In this document: in pieces, positions 45,913-55,965 of the stretch
Layout of the letters: each line of letters opens with the position of its first letter
How positions within the stretch are numbered: position 1 is the stretch's first letter
Origin: Rhizophagus irregularis
Lineage: Eukaryota > Glomeromycota > Glomeromycetes > Glomerales > Glomeraceae
DNA: 64,000 nucleotides
Assembly (NCBI RefSeq): GCF_026210795.1
Contig: NC_089429.1
Span: 4,588,001 to 4,652,000, forward strand
Reading direction: 5' to 3'
The notes under the pieces: model-generated
What the model was told of the DNA's origin: nothing
The model's input: only the letters and a program-made list of their open reading frames with translations
Databases searched by the model: none
Made by a program: the position numbers and the translations under genes

Positions 45913-47334
45913 ATGACGAGAGGATATTCATTAGAAAAAGATTTAAGCTTATTGGTAAATAATCCAAAATATAGTGATATAGAGATTTTATGCGAAGATG
46001 AAAAGAAATTATATGGTTGTAGAGCAATTTTAGCAGCAAGATCCGAAGTATTCGATAGATTACTATATAATGGGATGAAAGAAAGTTATGAAACACAAAT
46101 TCCTTTCCCAAAGATTAATTCTTCTGGAATGGGAATTGTATTAGAATATACTTATACGGGATCAATTAAAGAAGAATCTTTAACAAAGGATAATATAATT
46201 GAAGCTTTTTATGCTGCTGACTATTTTCAATTACCAGACCTTCAGAATTTTATTATGAAAGCTTTCAAAAATACATTAGAAAAAAATCCTACAGAAAATT
46301 ATTCACCAGAATTATTATCTAAATTTGCAGGAAAAATGCCATTAACAGAAGATAACATTCTATTAAATTTATTGGTTGAAGCGGTGGCTATTATTCCATT
46401 AAATACAATTGAATTTGGTCGATTGTCTATTGCAGGTCTTCAATATCTTTTATCTTGTACATACGATAAAGAAAAACCTTTTACAACCCGAGAATATGAA
46501 GTTTTTCGATATAGTGCTATTCTTGCAGCAAAACAAGTTTCTAATGATGCATTCAAAACTCTTTTGAAACGATTGCCAACCTTAGACCAAATAGAGAATT
46601 CAATCCAAGTAGAAAGTGAACCTATTACTGATCATCAAAAAATTGCTAAAGAATTGGAACCTTTAGTTGAATTTATTGATTTCAGAAGAATTAAAGGTTC
46701 AATATTAGTTGATATCATCGAGCCACTAGAAATCGTCCCAGCTAAAATAATTTTAAATATTTATCGACATAATACAAAATCAAATAATTTCAATTTAAAT
46801 GATATTCGGGGAACACTACTATATAGAACTAATGAATCTGATTGTGTTTGGGATGAGACAGCATGTGGATCAAAACTTATTATTGAAGATAATGGAAAAG
46901 TTGTAAGAGCACCAAAGAGTCTTGGATCATCATGGAGAAGTGTTAGGGCTAAAATGATATTAGAAAATAATGGTATTTATGAATGGGACGTTATTATTGA
47001 AAAAGCTTGTAATGCTTCTTGGATTGGAGTAGCATCAGAAAATTTAAACTATGAAAAATTTGCAGGAAATCAACTTACTGGATGGGTATTGGCTTCCAGT
47101 GGTTATTATTGTAATTCTGGAAATTATATAGGCAATTACTGTCCAGGATTCGGAGATGGTGCAATAATTACTGTTCACTTAGATATGAATAAAAGAACTT
47201 GCGCTTTTACAGTCAATGGTACAAGGTATCCAGAAGTGCCAACATGGAATAATTTACCATCAAAACTTTATCCAGTAGCATCATTGTATTATCCTGGTCA
47301 ATTTCGAATTCAACCTCATAAAAAAAATATTTAA
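45913..47334 (+). CDS. BTB-SPRY protein, array copy 6 (473 aa, intact)
   Basis: Single exon with the same domain order and start as its neighbours. It is very similar to copy 5 through the BTB and middle regions. Its SPRY loop is different (ASSGYYCNSGNYIGNYCPGF), as is the preceding linker (RGTLLYRTNESDCVW instead of RGIPILPNDRINESDYIW). About 360 bp of its middle region (around 46435-46800) is nearly identical to the same part of copy 7, although copy 7 resembles copy 8 on both sides of that tract. Copy 6 is therefore the probable donor of a conversion event. Same-strand spacing to copy 5 is 0.9 kb. Confidence 0.88.
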   Translation: MTRGYSLEKDLSLLVNNPKYSDIEILCEDEKKLYGCRAILAARSEVFDRLLYNGMKESYETQIPFPKINSSGMGIVLEYTYTGSIKEESLTKDNIIEAFYAADYFQLPDLQNFIMKAFKNTLEKNPTENYSPELLSKFAGKMPLTEDNILLNLLVEAVAIIPLNTIEFGRLSIAGLQYLLSCTYDKEKPFTTREYEVFRYSAILAAKQVSNDAFKTLLKRLPTLDQIENSIQVESEPITDHQKIAKELEPLVEFIDFRRIKGSILVDIIEPLEIVPAKIILNIYRHNTKSNNFNLNDIRGTLLYRTNESDCVWDETACGSKLIIEDNGKVVRAPKSLGSSWRSVRAKMILENNGIYEWDVIIEKACNASWIGVASENLNYEKFAGNQLTGWVLASSGYYCNSGNYIGNYCPGFGDGAIITVHLDMNKRTCAFTVNGTRYPEVPTWNNLPSKLYPVASLYYPGQFRIQPHKKNI

Positions 47335-47539
47335 TTGCGGAGATTTTAGAATAAAAAATTTTGATCATTATTTTATAAGAACGTTGGCGAATTTAAATGA
47401 AATTTAGCAAAACGAGATTTAATTCGCGACGAAAAACAAAAAAAATACTTACTAGGTGTGATGATATGAATTTTAAATAAATAAAATTATTTATTGTTAT
47501 TTATCACTTATCAGTCAGTTATTTACTCATTTGGCCGTA

Positions 47540-47795
47540 TAGAATTACAAATTATAATATCACGTGACATAATTTAGCCTTGAAATTGTATAAATAAATT
47601 TTGGCCAGAATTATAACTAAGATCATATGATATAATTTATAATCATTTAACCTTGAAATGATATGTGACTAATGATCCAAGTCAAATGGTCTTTTCAAGT
47701 CCAATTAAATGCCTAGAATTTGTTTGATAACTTGATTGAGTTTTCCTGTTAATAAACTGATTATGATTCAAAACAAATGTTTTTTGACGTAAATA
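47540..47795 (+). repeat. Duplicated BTB-SPRY 3' flank (after copy 6)
   Basis: Nearly identical to the block after copy 7 (49540-49775), including cacgtgacataatttagcc, ttttggccagaattataa and gttaataaactgattatg. Together with copy 7 it defines a duplication unit of about 1.98 kb. Confidence 0.8.
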
Positions 47796-47996
47796 TGTAA
47801 ATACTGTAAATGTGGATCCATTTTCAAAAGAATTACTAAACACACGAGATCATCCTATACCGTGATTCGTTGAAAAACGTATCGTAATAATTTTTTATGC
47901 TAATACTTTTTTTATATTTTATATAAATCTGCGACAAAATATTGAAATTACGAAAAAAAATTTTTTTTTTTTCTTTTTTTTTTAAGGAAAAAAAAA

Positions 47997-49406
47997 ATGA
48001 CGAGAGGATATTCATTAGAACAAGATTTAAGATTTTTAATAAATAATCCAAAATACAGTGATATAGAAATTTTATGTGAAGATGAAAAAAAATTATATGG
48101 TTGTAGAGTAATTTTAGCAGCAAGATCTGAAGTATTTGAAAGATTACTTTATAATGGAATAAAGAAAAGTTATGAAACTCAAATTTTTTTTCCAAAGATT
48201 AATTCTACTGAAATGGAGATTGTATTAGAATATATTTATACAGGATCAGTTAAAGAAGAATCTTTAACAAAGGATAATATAATTGAAACTTTTTACGTTG
48301 CTGACTATTTTCAATTATTGAACCTTCAGGGTTTTATTATGAAAACTTTCAAAAATATTTTGAAAAAGAATTACACTGAAGATTATTCACCAGAATTATT
48401 ATCTAAATTTGTGGAGAGAATGCCATTAATGGTGAATAGGATTTATAGTGTTTTTCTAAATTTATTGGTTGAAGCGGTAGCGAATATTCCATTAAATACA
48501 ATTGAATTTGGTCGATTGTCTATTGCAGGCCTTCAATATCTTTTATCTTGCACATATGAAAAAGAAAAGCATTTTACAACCCGAGAATATGAAGTTTTTC
48601 GATATAGTGCTATTCTTGCAGCAAAACAAGTTTCTAATGATGCATTTAAAACTCTTTTGAAACGATTGCCAACCTTAGACCAAATAGAGAATTCAATCCA
48701 AGTAGAAAGTGAACCTATTACTGATCATCAAAAAGTTGCTAAAGAATTAGAACCTTTAGTTGAATTTATTAATTTCAGAAGAATTAAAGGTTCAATATTA
48801 GTCGATATGATCGAGCCTCTAGAAATTGTCCCAGCTAAAATAATTCTAAATATTTATCGACAATGTATAAAATCAAATAATTTCAATTTAAATGATATTC
48901 GGGGAATACCAAAAATAGAGTACGTTTGGGATGAGACAGCATGTGGATCAAAACTTGTTATTGGGGATAATGGAAAAGTTATAAGAGTACCAAAGGGTCT
49001 TGGATCATGGAGAAGTTTTAGAGCTAAAATGGTATTAGAATATAGTTATATTTATGAATGGGATGTTATTATTGAAAAAGCTTCTTGGGTTGGAGTAGCA
49101 TCAGAAAATTTAAACTATGAAGATTTTGCAGGTAATCAACCTAATGGATGGGTATTGGGTTCCTGTGGTGGTTGTTACAATTCTGGATATTATAAAAACG
49201 ACTACTGTCTATCATTCGGAGATGGTGCAAGAATTACTGTTCACTTAGATATGAATAAAAGAACTTGCGCTTTTACAGTCAATGGTACAAAGTATCAAGA
49301 AGTACCATCATGGAATAATTTACCATCAAAACTTTATCCAGTAGTATCATTTTATCATACTGCTGCTTGTCAATTTCGAATTCAACCTCATAAAAAAAAA
49401 TATTAA
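47997..49406 (+). CDS. BTB-SPRY protein, array copy 7 (469 aa, intact)
   Basis: Single exon; BTB, BACK-like middle and SPRY as in the other copies. Its first ~180 codons and about 200 bp of promoter are almost identical to copy 8 (shared KKSYETQIFFPKINSTEMEI, NRIYSVFLNLL). Residues about 180-300 match copy 6. The region from GIPKIEYVWDE onward again resembles copy 8. The SPRY loop (GSCGGCYNSGYYKNDYCLSF) is unique. The frame is intact despite the mosaic structure, which suggests selection to keep the product functional. The ATG follows a T-run/A-run palindrome. Confidence 0.87.
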   Translation: MTRGYSLEQDLRFLINNPKYSDIEILCEDEKKLYGCRVILAARSEVFERLLYNGIKKSYETQIFFPKINSTEMEIVLEYIYTGSVKEESLTKDNIIETFYVADYFQLLNLQGFIMKTFKNILKKNYTEDYSPELLSKFVERMPLMVNRIYSVFLNLLVEAVANIPLNTIEFGRLSIAGLQYLLSCTYEKEKHFTTREYEVFRYSAILAAKQVSNDAFKTLLKRLPTLDQIENSIQVESEPITDHQKVAKELEPLVEFINFRRIKGSILVDMIEPLEIVPAKIILNIYRQCIKSNNFNLNDIRGIPKIEYVWDETACGSKLVIGDNGKVIRVPKGLGSWRSFRAKMVLEYSYIYEWDVIIEKASWVGVASENLNYEDFAGNQPNGWVLGSCGGCYNSGYYKNDYCLSFGDGARITVHLDMNKRTCAFTVNGTKYQEVPSWNNLPSKLYPVVSFYHTAACQFRIQPHKKKY

Positions 49407-49539
49407 TTACTAAATTTTTGCTCATTATTTAATAACTATAAATGAAAACGTGGACGAATTTAAATGAAATTTAGTAAAACGAGATTTAATTCGTGACGAA
49501 AAAAAAAAATATGACCTGGTCATTTTGCTATATAAAATT

Positions 49540-49775
49540 ACAAATTATAATATCACATGACATAATTTAGCCTTGAAATTGTACAAATAAATTTTGGCCA
49601 GAATTATAAGATCCATATGATATAATTTTTTAATTGAAATGGCATGTGACTAATGATCCAAGTCAATTGGTCTTTTCAAGTCTAATTAAATGCTTAGAAT
49701 TTGTTTGATAACTTGATTGAGTTTTCCTGTTAATAAACTGATTATGATTCAAAACAATGTTTTTTTGACGTAAAT
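49540..49775 (+). repeat. Duplicated BTB-SPRY 3' flank (after copy 7)
   Basis: Same blocks as 47540-47795, followed directly by the promoter of copy 8 (aatactgtaaatgtggatcc, cacgagatcatccc). Confidence 0.8.
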
Positions 49776-49977
49776 ACGTAAATACTGTAAATGTGGATCC
49801 ATTTTCAAAAGAATTACTAAACGCACGAGATCATCCCATACCGTGATTCGTTGAAAACCGTATCGTAATAATTTTTTATGCTAATACTTTTTTATATATT
49901 TTATATAAATCTGCGACAAAATATTGAAATTACGAAAAAAAATTTTTTTTTTTCTTTTTTTTTTAAGGAAAAAAAAA

Positions 49978-51399
49978 ATGACGAGAGGATATTCATTAGA
50001 ACAAGATTTAAGATTTTTAATAAATAATCCAAAATACAGTGATATAGAAATTTTATGTGAAGATGAAAAAAAATTATATGGTTGTAGAGTAATTTTAGCA
50101 GCAAGATCCGAAGTATTTGAAAGATTACTTTATAATGGAATAAAGAAAAGTTATGAAACCCAAATTTTTTTTCCAAAGATTAATTCTACTGAAATGGAGA
50201 TTGTATTAGAATATATTTATACAGGATCAGTTAAAGAAGAATCTTTAACAAAGGATAATATAATTGAAACTTTTTACGTTGCTGACTATTTTCAATTATT
50301 GAACCTTCAGGATTTTATTATGAAAACTTTCAAAAATATTTTGAAAAAGAATTACACTGAAAATTATTCACCAGAATTATTATCTAAATTTGTGGAGAGA
50401 ATGCCATTAATGGAGAATAGGATTTATAGTGTTTTTCTAAATTTATTGGTTGAAGCGGTAGCGAATATTCCATTAAATACCATTGAATTTGGTCGATTGT
50501 CTATTTCAGGCCTACAGCATCTTTTATCTCATACACATGAAAAAAAAAAGATTTTTGCAACGCCAGAATATGAAGTGTTTCGTTATAGCACTATTCTTGT
50601 AGCAAAACAAGTTTCTTATGAAGCATTTAAAACTTTTTTGAAACGATTACCAACCTTAGACCAATTAGAGAATTCAATCCAAGTAGAAAATAAATTTATT
50701 ACCGATCATCAAAAAGTTGTTAAAGAATTGGAACCTTTGATTAAATTTATTGATTTCAGGCGAATTAAAGGCCAAATATTAGTTGATATCATTGAACCAC
50801 TAGAAATTGTCCAAGCTAAAATAATTTTAGATGTTTATCGATATTATACAAAGTCAAATAATTCAAATTTAAATGATATTCGAGGAATACCAAAAATAGA
50901 GTACGTTTGGGATGAGACAGCATGTGGATCAAAACTCATTATTGAAGATAATGGGAAGGTTGTATACGCACCAAATGGTCTTAATTCATGGAGAAGTGTT
51001 AGAGCTAAGAATAAGTTAGAATATGAAGGTATTTATGAATGGGATTTCATTATCAAAAACCTTTGTTTTGCTGCTGTTGGTGTATGTGCATCAGAAAATT
51101 TAAATTATGAAGCTTATCCAGGATATCAATTTGCTGGATGGATAATTGATTACAATGGTTGTTGTTATTCTTTTGGAAATTGTATACACAATTACTGTCC
51201 ACGATTCGGAGATGGTGCAAAAATTACTGTTCACTTAGATGCGAATGAAAAAACTTGCGCTTTTACAGTTAATGGCACAAAGACTCCAAAATTATCGGCA
51301 TGTAATAATTTAACATCAAAATTTTATCCATTAGTATCATTATATAATTCAGGTCGGATTCAAATTCAATCACATAGTAAAGAAATTGAAATTTTTTAA
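49978..51399 (+). CDS. BTB-SPRY protein, array copy 8 (473 aa, intact)
   Basis: Last gene of the array. I start it at the conserved MTRGYSLEQDLRFL ATG; the frame is open upstream only from a TTG. The BTB half is almost identical to copy 7. From about residue 180 onward it diverges from all other copies (SISGLQHLLSHTHEKKKIFA). The SPRY half is the most different of the array: IIKNLCFAAVGVCASENLNY, a loop DYNGCCYSFGNCIHNYCPRF, HLDANEKTCAFTVNG and an altered C-terminus (IQIQSHSKEIEIF). It may represent an older, diverged recognition specificity whose 5' half was homogenised with copy 7. Confidence 0.87.
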   Translation: MTRGYSLEQDLRFLINNPKYSDIEILCEDEKKLYGCRVILAARSEVFERLLYNGIKKSYETQIFFPKINSTEMEIVLEYIYTGSVKEESLTKDNIIETFYVADYFQLLNLQDFIMKTFKNILKKNYTENYSPELLSKFVERMPLMENRIYSVFLNLLVEAVANIPLNTIEFGRLSISGLQHLLSHTHEKKKIFATPEYEVFRYSTILVAKQVSYEAFKTFLKRLPTLDQLENSIQVENKFITDHQKVVKELEPLIKFIDFRRIKGQILVDIIEPLEIVQAKIILDVYRYYTKSNNSNLNDIRGIPKIEYVWDETACGSKLIIEDNGKVVYAPNGLNSWRSVRAKNKLEYEGIYEWDFIIKNLCFAAVGVCASENLNYEAYPGYQFAGWIIDYNGCCYSFGNCIHNYCPRFGDGAKITVHLDANEKTCAFTVNGTKTPKLSACNNLTSKFYPLVSLYNSGRIQIQSHSKEIEIF

Positions 51400-52391
51400 T
51401 TTTAGTATAGAATATTATTTCTCGTTAATGTTCACGTGATGATTTCGATTAATGTAACGTAGTTCAGTATATAATAAATTTGAAGACGTCACAATCGGTA
51501 CATAATATTTTTTAATAAATATGACTTTGCAGTATATTTTATTTAATTTCATACGAGATTTTTATATTACTTAGCGACGGAAATTTTTTATACAACGCAG
51601 TAAAATATACTTGGAGAATTTTTTTTATATCGTTATCGCATTATTCGCATAGAAAAAAATTAATACAATTTTTAATAGGTCCATATTATAACGTAATATA
51701 TTAGATTAATTTTTCATTAAAACCAGTATATAATTATGCCTATTTCTATTATAATATCTATTAATCTATTCTTAAATAAAATTTTGAAAAAAAATACGCA
51801 AATAAAAATACGCAGATAAATATACGTGTTTATTGAGATCTGTGTAATACGCAATTATTAAATTTTTATTATTTGCTTAAAAAGAAAATAACTAAAATAA
51901 ATTATATACAATTTTTTTTTAACATGTATTCCAAATATCGAAAAAAATATTAAAATAATTATAACTATTTCTATTATCTTATCTGTTATAACCCTTAAAT
52001 AATATCGATGTTTTTTTTTTGATAAAATTACGTATTACGTATCCAGATCTGTACGATAAAAATAATTACTTTTACTTTTTATTATTAGCTTAAAAGAAAA
52101 TTAACTAAAAAAAAAATTATATACAATTTTTTTAATAAATCTATATTATTGATCTATATTATTATAAATCGAAAATCGAAATTCTAAAAATATATCTGAA
52201 TATTAAATTAAATTTCTTATTAAAATAAATATATCTATTTTTCTATTTGTCTTAATCTAATTATTATAACACATTAATTTAATCTAACCTCATATAAAAT
52301 TGTGGTGATAATCTGTAAATAAAAAAAATTAATAAATAAATTAATATAAATTTTTTAAAAAAATAAAAATACGGACGTAACTATTTCATAT
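51400..52391. other. Intergenic between the BTB array and F-box gene
   Basis: Very AT-rich, with several poly(A)/poly(T) tracts. I see no gene, RNA or element. Confidence 0.45.
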
Positions 52392-54047
52392 TTATACATA
52401 CCCAGATTTGTACAAAGTAATATTTCCATAAGTTTTTAATATACCCAAACTTTTATATATAGAACATTTCTCTATAAATTCTTTAGAAGGTTGAAAATTA
52501 TGTTCCATCCATAAATAAGAAACAGATTTTCTTATTTTATTTGATTCATTTTTTTCATATGTTTTACATAAAAATTTCTCCCATACTTCAACAGAAAAAC
52601 TACAATTAATTAATTCAAGAGCATGTAAATTGGTGGGATTATTTTCTTCAAATTTTAATATCTGAAGCAAAAAATTATCACAATAATTAATATTAATTTG
52701 ATTTTCTGAAGGGATGGAAAAAAGACATAATCTCTGAATATCCTTACAAGATTTGAGTAGAGTAATTAAAGGAGGATTAATCGTTGAAATTGGGATTGAA
52801 CAATTTTTTAAAAGAGGACAACAAGTTATAATAGAATCCAATAATAAATTACAATTAGATGGATCTTCTATTCTTGAACCTTCAATTATAACTTTTCTTA
52901 AATTTCGAGTATTCTTAATTAATAAAGCTAAAAAATTCATCTCATATTTATGATCACATTCAAATTCGATTTTTTTTAAATTTTTGAGTTTTGGAGTCCT
53001 CGCAGATCTATTACTATTACAAGAATTTCTATGAACACATTTTAAAGAAAATTCTTCTAAATTTATAAAATCTGGTAATAATTCTAAAAATCCACAAGAA
53101 CCTTCTAATTTAAGTTTGGTTATAAAAAAAGTTTTCCTTTGTAATTCTAAACCAACGCCAGGTGTTGACCAATATTCATTAGGTGATATTCTATTAATAT
53201 TTACAATATATAATTTTTGTATTTTTTTCTGAACACTTATTAAATCTGCCAATGATTGTGTATTTTGACAACCATGAATCATAATTTGAGAAATGTTTGT
53301 ATTATTTAATGCGAGTTGTGTATAAATTTCTTTTGTATTTTGATCATCCACGCATTCTAATCCGGTTAGATGTGAAAGACAATTCTTAGTGTCACCTAAT
53401 TTTACTAAATATTCAAATAAAGGAAATGTTATTTCATATTTCTTTGGTTTTATACGAATTAAACTTAATTTTGGTGATTCTTTAAAAAAAAGTAATAAAA
53501 GTTTCGAACAGATTAAATTAATTTGATCATATTTTGTCTTATCTTCATCGTCCGATTCCATAGAATTATCTCGACCTGTAACTTTTTTACCAAGTTTCTT
53601 AAGACGAGTAACAACTTTTTGAATAGGGTGAGTTGAATGTTTTTCATTATATTTATCATTCCAACGTAAAATTGATTTATAAAGATAATTAAGGTCTAAA
53701 CCTCTTAAATAACTTGGATAATTAAAACTTGATCGAATTTGATATGTTGGAACATTAATTCCATTTGTTTGTAATTCAATTATTAATTCTTGAGGAAGTA
53801 ATGATAAATATGTATTAATTAATTTAATCGGTTGAATTTGAGTTGAAGGGGATGAAGTATTTTCCAATCGATAAAAGAAATTCCAAGGATCCCTCCATAA
53901 GATTGGAATTGTTAATTCACACCAAAGTCGATTTACAAAAAGGCATGAATATAATGATTGTCTATTATATCTTAGAAAATATAAAATTATTGATAAAACA
54001 TCCGTATTAAATCTATTATTATTTTTATTATAAATTTTTACGGACAT
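52392..54047 (-). CDS. F-box protein with leucine-rich C-terminal region (551 aa)
   Basis: Single exon. The N-terminus (residues about 15-60) carries a fungal F-box pattern: DVLSIILYFL..., LYSCLFVNRLWCELTIPILW. The remainder contains irregular leucine-rich segments (LKLEGSCGFLELLPDFINLE, LKNLKKIEFECDHKYE, LRKVIIEGSRIEDPSNC) typical of F-box/LRR receptors. F-box proteins bind Skp1 and deliver substrates to SCF ubiquitin ligases; the target is unknown. This family is large in the Glomeromycotina. No frameshift is present. A small plus-strand ORF inside it is a shadow. It is divergent from the second F-box gene, with 1.9 kb between their starts. Confidence 0.85.
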   Translation of the reverse strand: MSVKIYNKNNNRFNTDVLSIILYFLRYNRQSLYSCLFVNRLWCELTIPILWRDPWNFFYRLENTSSPSTQIQPIKLINTYLSLLPQELIIELQTNGINVPTYQIRSSFNYPSYLRGLDLNYLYKSILRWNDKYNEKHSTHPIQKVVTRLKKLGKKVTGRDNSMESDDEDKTKYDQINLICSKLLLLFFKESPKLSLIRIKPKKYEITFPLFEYLVKLGDTKNCLSHLTGLECVDDQNTKEIYTQLALNNTNISQIMIHGCQNTQSLADLISVQKKIQKLYIVNINRISPNEYWSTPGVGLELQRKTFFITKLKLEGSCGFLELLPDFINLEEFSLKCVHRNSCNSNRSARTPKLKNLKKIEFECDHKYEMNFLALLIKNTRNLRKVIIEGSRIEDPSNCNLLLDSIITCCPLLKNCSIPISTINPPLITLLKSCKDIQRLCLFSIPSENQININYCDNFLLQILKFEENNPTNLHALELINCSFSVEVWEKFLCKTYEKNESNKIRKSVSYLWMEHNFQPSKEFIEKCSIYKSLGILKTYGNITLYKSGYV

Positions 54048-55202
54048 TTTTTTATTTTTTTAATAAATTTTTAATTTTTTTTTTTTTTTTTTTATTAAAA
54101 AAAAAAATAAAAAAAAATTAAAAAATAAAGGAAAAGAAAAAGAAAAAAGTTCGTTAAAAAAAAAAAAAGTTAAAAAAGAAAATCGTAAAAAAAAAATGAA
54201 AATTCTATCATTATTTATATTTTGAATCATATATTTTGGATGGTATACCATTTATAGTAAGATCCTTAAATTTCGGACGATATTTTCCTTTTTTTGGTTA
54301 GTTGTAAGGAACAAAGGTCAGATTGGTTTGTACTTCTTTGATTTATTGTTACACTATTATATTATAAGAACTAAATGTTGACCAATTGTGAACAAACAAC
54401 TTTGCATACGATATTGTTATTTCTTTGGTAAAAAGTCTTTAAAAATCAAATAAAAAATATCCGGTGCGGCAATTTAAGTTTTCTCCACTTGAATGGTGCA
54501 TGAATTGCAGAATGGGCGGAGTTGCGGAGTAGTAACGTAACGCGCCGACATACTTAGAATAGAAGCTTTATAATGATGATAATTGTTTATAGAAATTATT
54601 ATGTCCTACAAGATCAATGATGTCATGATCAAAGCCTTTTGAATGCAAAACGTTATACATATCTTTCCAATATTTCGGACAATTCCAATATATATTAATT
54701 AATTATAAATGGCAAAATCCTGCCACTATTCCTGATACTATTGTTGAAATTATTAAAAAAAAAACTTGATTTTTTTTATGAATGTTTTACAATAGAAAAA
54801 TTATTTGAATGACCATTGATGATCGGAAATTTTTTTGGTCATAAAAAAAATGATTTTACTAATTCCGACCTAATTATGGAAAACCTCGATCATTTTGACG
54901 AAGAAAAAAAAAATATAAAAAAAAAATTTTTTTTTTTATTATTCGAAAAATAGAATAAGTTTAATACACATTAGATTGTGTTTGCATGATCTGATACTAT
55001 AATAAAAAAGATGTACATATTTTTTTTTTCTTATAATAATAGTCATTATTTATATTATTTGTAACATGAATCATATGAATCATTAAGATTTGAATTAATA
55101 ATGAATTTTATTTAACAAAGTTTATTTTTTTAATCAAAGAAATTATTTTTTTTATTGTTGTTATTATTTGTTATTTTTTTTTTCTTTTTTTTTCTTTTTT
55201 TT

Positions 55203-55255
<53 letters not shown>

Positions 55256-55768
55256 TTAGCGGTTTATTATTATTTTATTAACAATTTCTTTTACGTTATT
55301 TTATTGGCTCAAGCGAAATATAACGAAAAACTATTGTTTTCTAATAGTTATCCAAATAAAGATAATGGAGATTCTTAACATTTATTACATTAATTTATTA
55401 CATTTATTACATTTATTAAGATTCTACCAATAATAATAAAATTAAATTTATGACAGTTTTATGACCTCGCATTAATTAGTTTCATATTAAAAAAAAAATA
55501 AAAAAAAATAAAAATATTTACAGTCAAAGAAATTCATTATAGTAGCTATAATAATATAAAAAACGGCAAATACGCCAAGTGGTTTCACAGGACAACTTTA
55601 AATTTCTCCGCCGCAAATCTATTTTTGGTAAATTGCGAAATGTTCTTGAAACGTATTTATACATTAATTTTTTCATATAATAAAAATATTATGTAAGAAT
55701 AAAAAAATATTTCTTTGTTTCCAATTAATATACTTTTATAATAATAATAATAAATAATTTAAAAAAAA
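54048..55768. other. Divergent intergenic region between the two F-box genes
   Basis: Contains A/T-runs right at the start of the minus-strand F-box gene, otherwise AT-rich sequence and the 50-T tract listed separately. No transposon ends seen. Confidence 0.45.
55205..55254. repeat. Uninterrupted 50-T homopolymer
   Basis: A pure T run of 50 is preceded by three ctttttttt(t) units. It could be the A-tail of a minus-strand retroposon or simple slippage; no matching element or target duplication is visible next to it. Its length is likely to be unreliable in any assembly. Confidence 0.9.
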
Positions 55769-55886
55769 ATGACCAATTCCATTCATTATGCATTAAATGC
55801 GTCTATTACACCGTTACTAAATTTAGAATATATGATCAACTGCTTGTACAACGTAATTTACGCAAAAACTATTTGGTGTGATTCAG
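55769..55886 (+). other. Possible orphan first exon upstream of the F-box gene
   Basis: From an ATG after an A-run, 39 codons stay open (MTNSIHYALNASITPLLNL...) and end at a donor-like g|gtaaat. Composition looks protein-like, but no acceptor joins it convincingly to the F-box gene at 55966. It might be a uORF or relic exon, or a chance ORF. Confidence 0.25.
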
Positions 55887-55965
55887 GTAAATAATATATA
55901 CATTGGTCATATTTGTTTTTAATTCTTCTTCTTTTTCTTTTTTTTTTGAAAAATAATAATATATT

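Noticed and set aside
43534-50176. Similar minus-strand ORFs (EKKFYFHNFLSSHY...) opposite the start of each BTB-SPRY gene, also at 18949 and 26551
   Set aside because: Their recurrence follows from duplication of the sense genes; codon positions track the BTB frame, so they are shadows.
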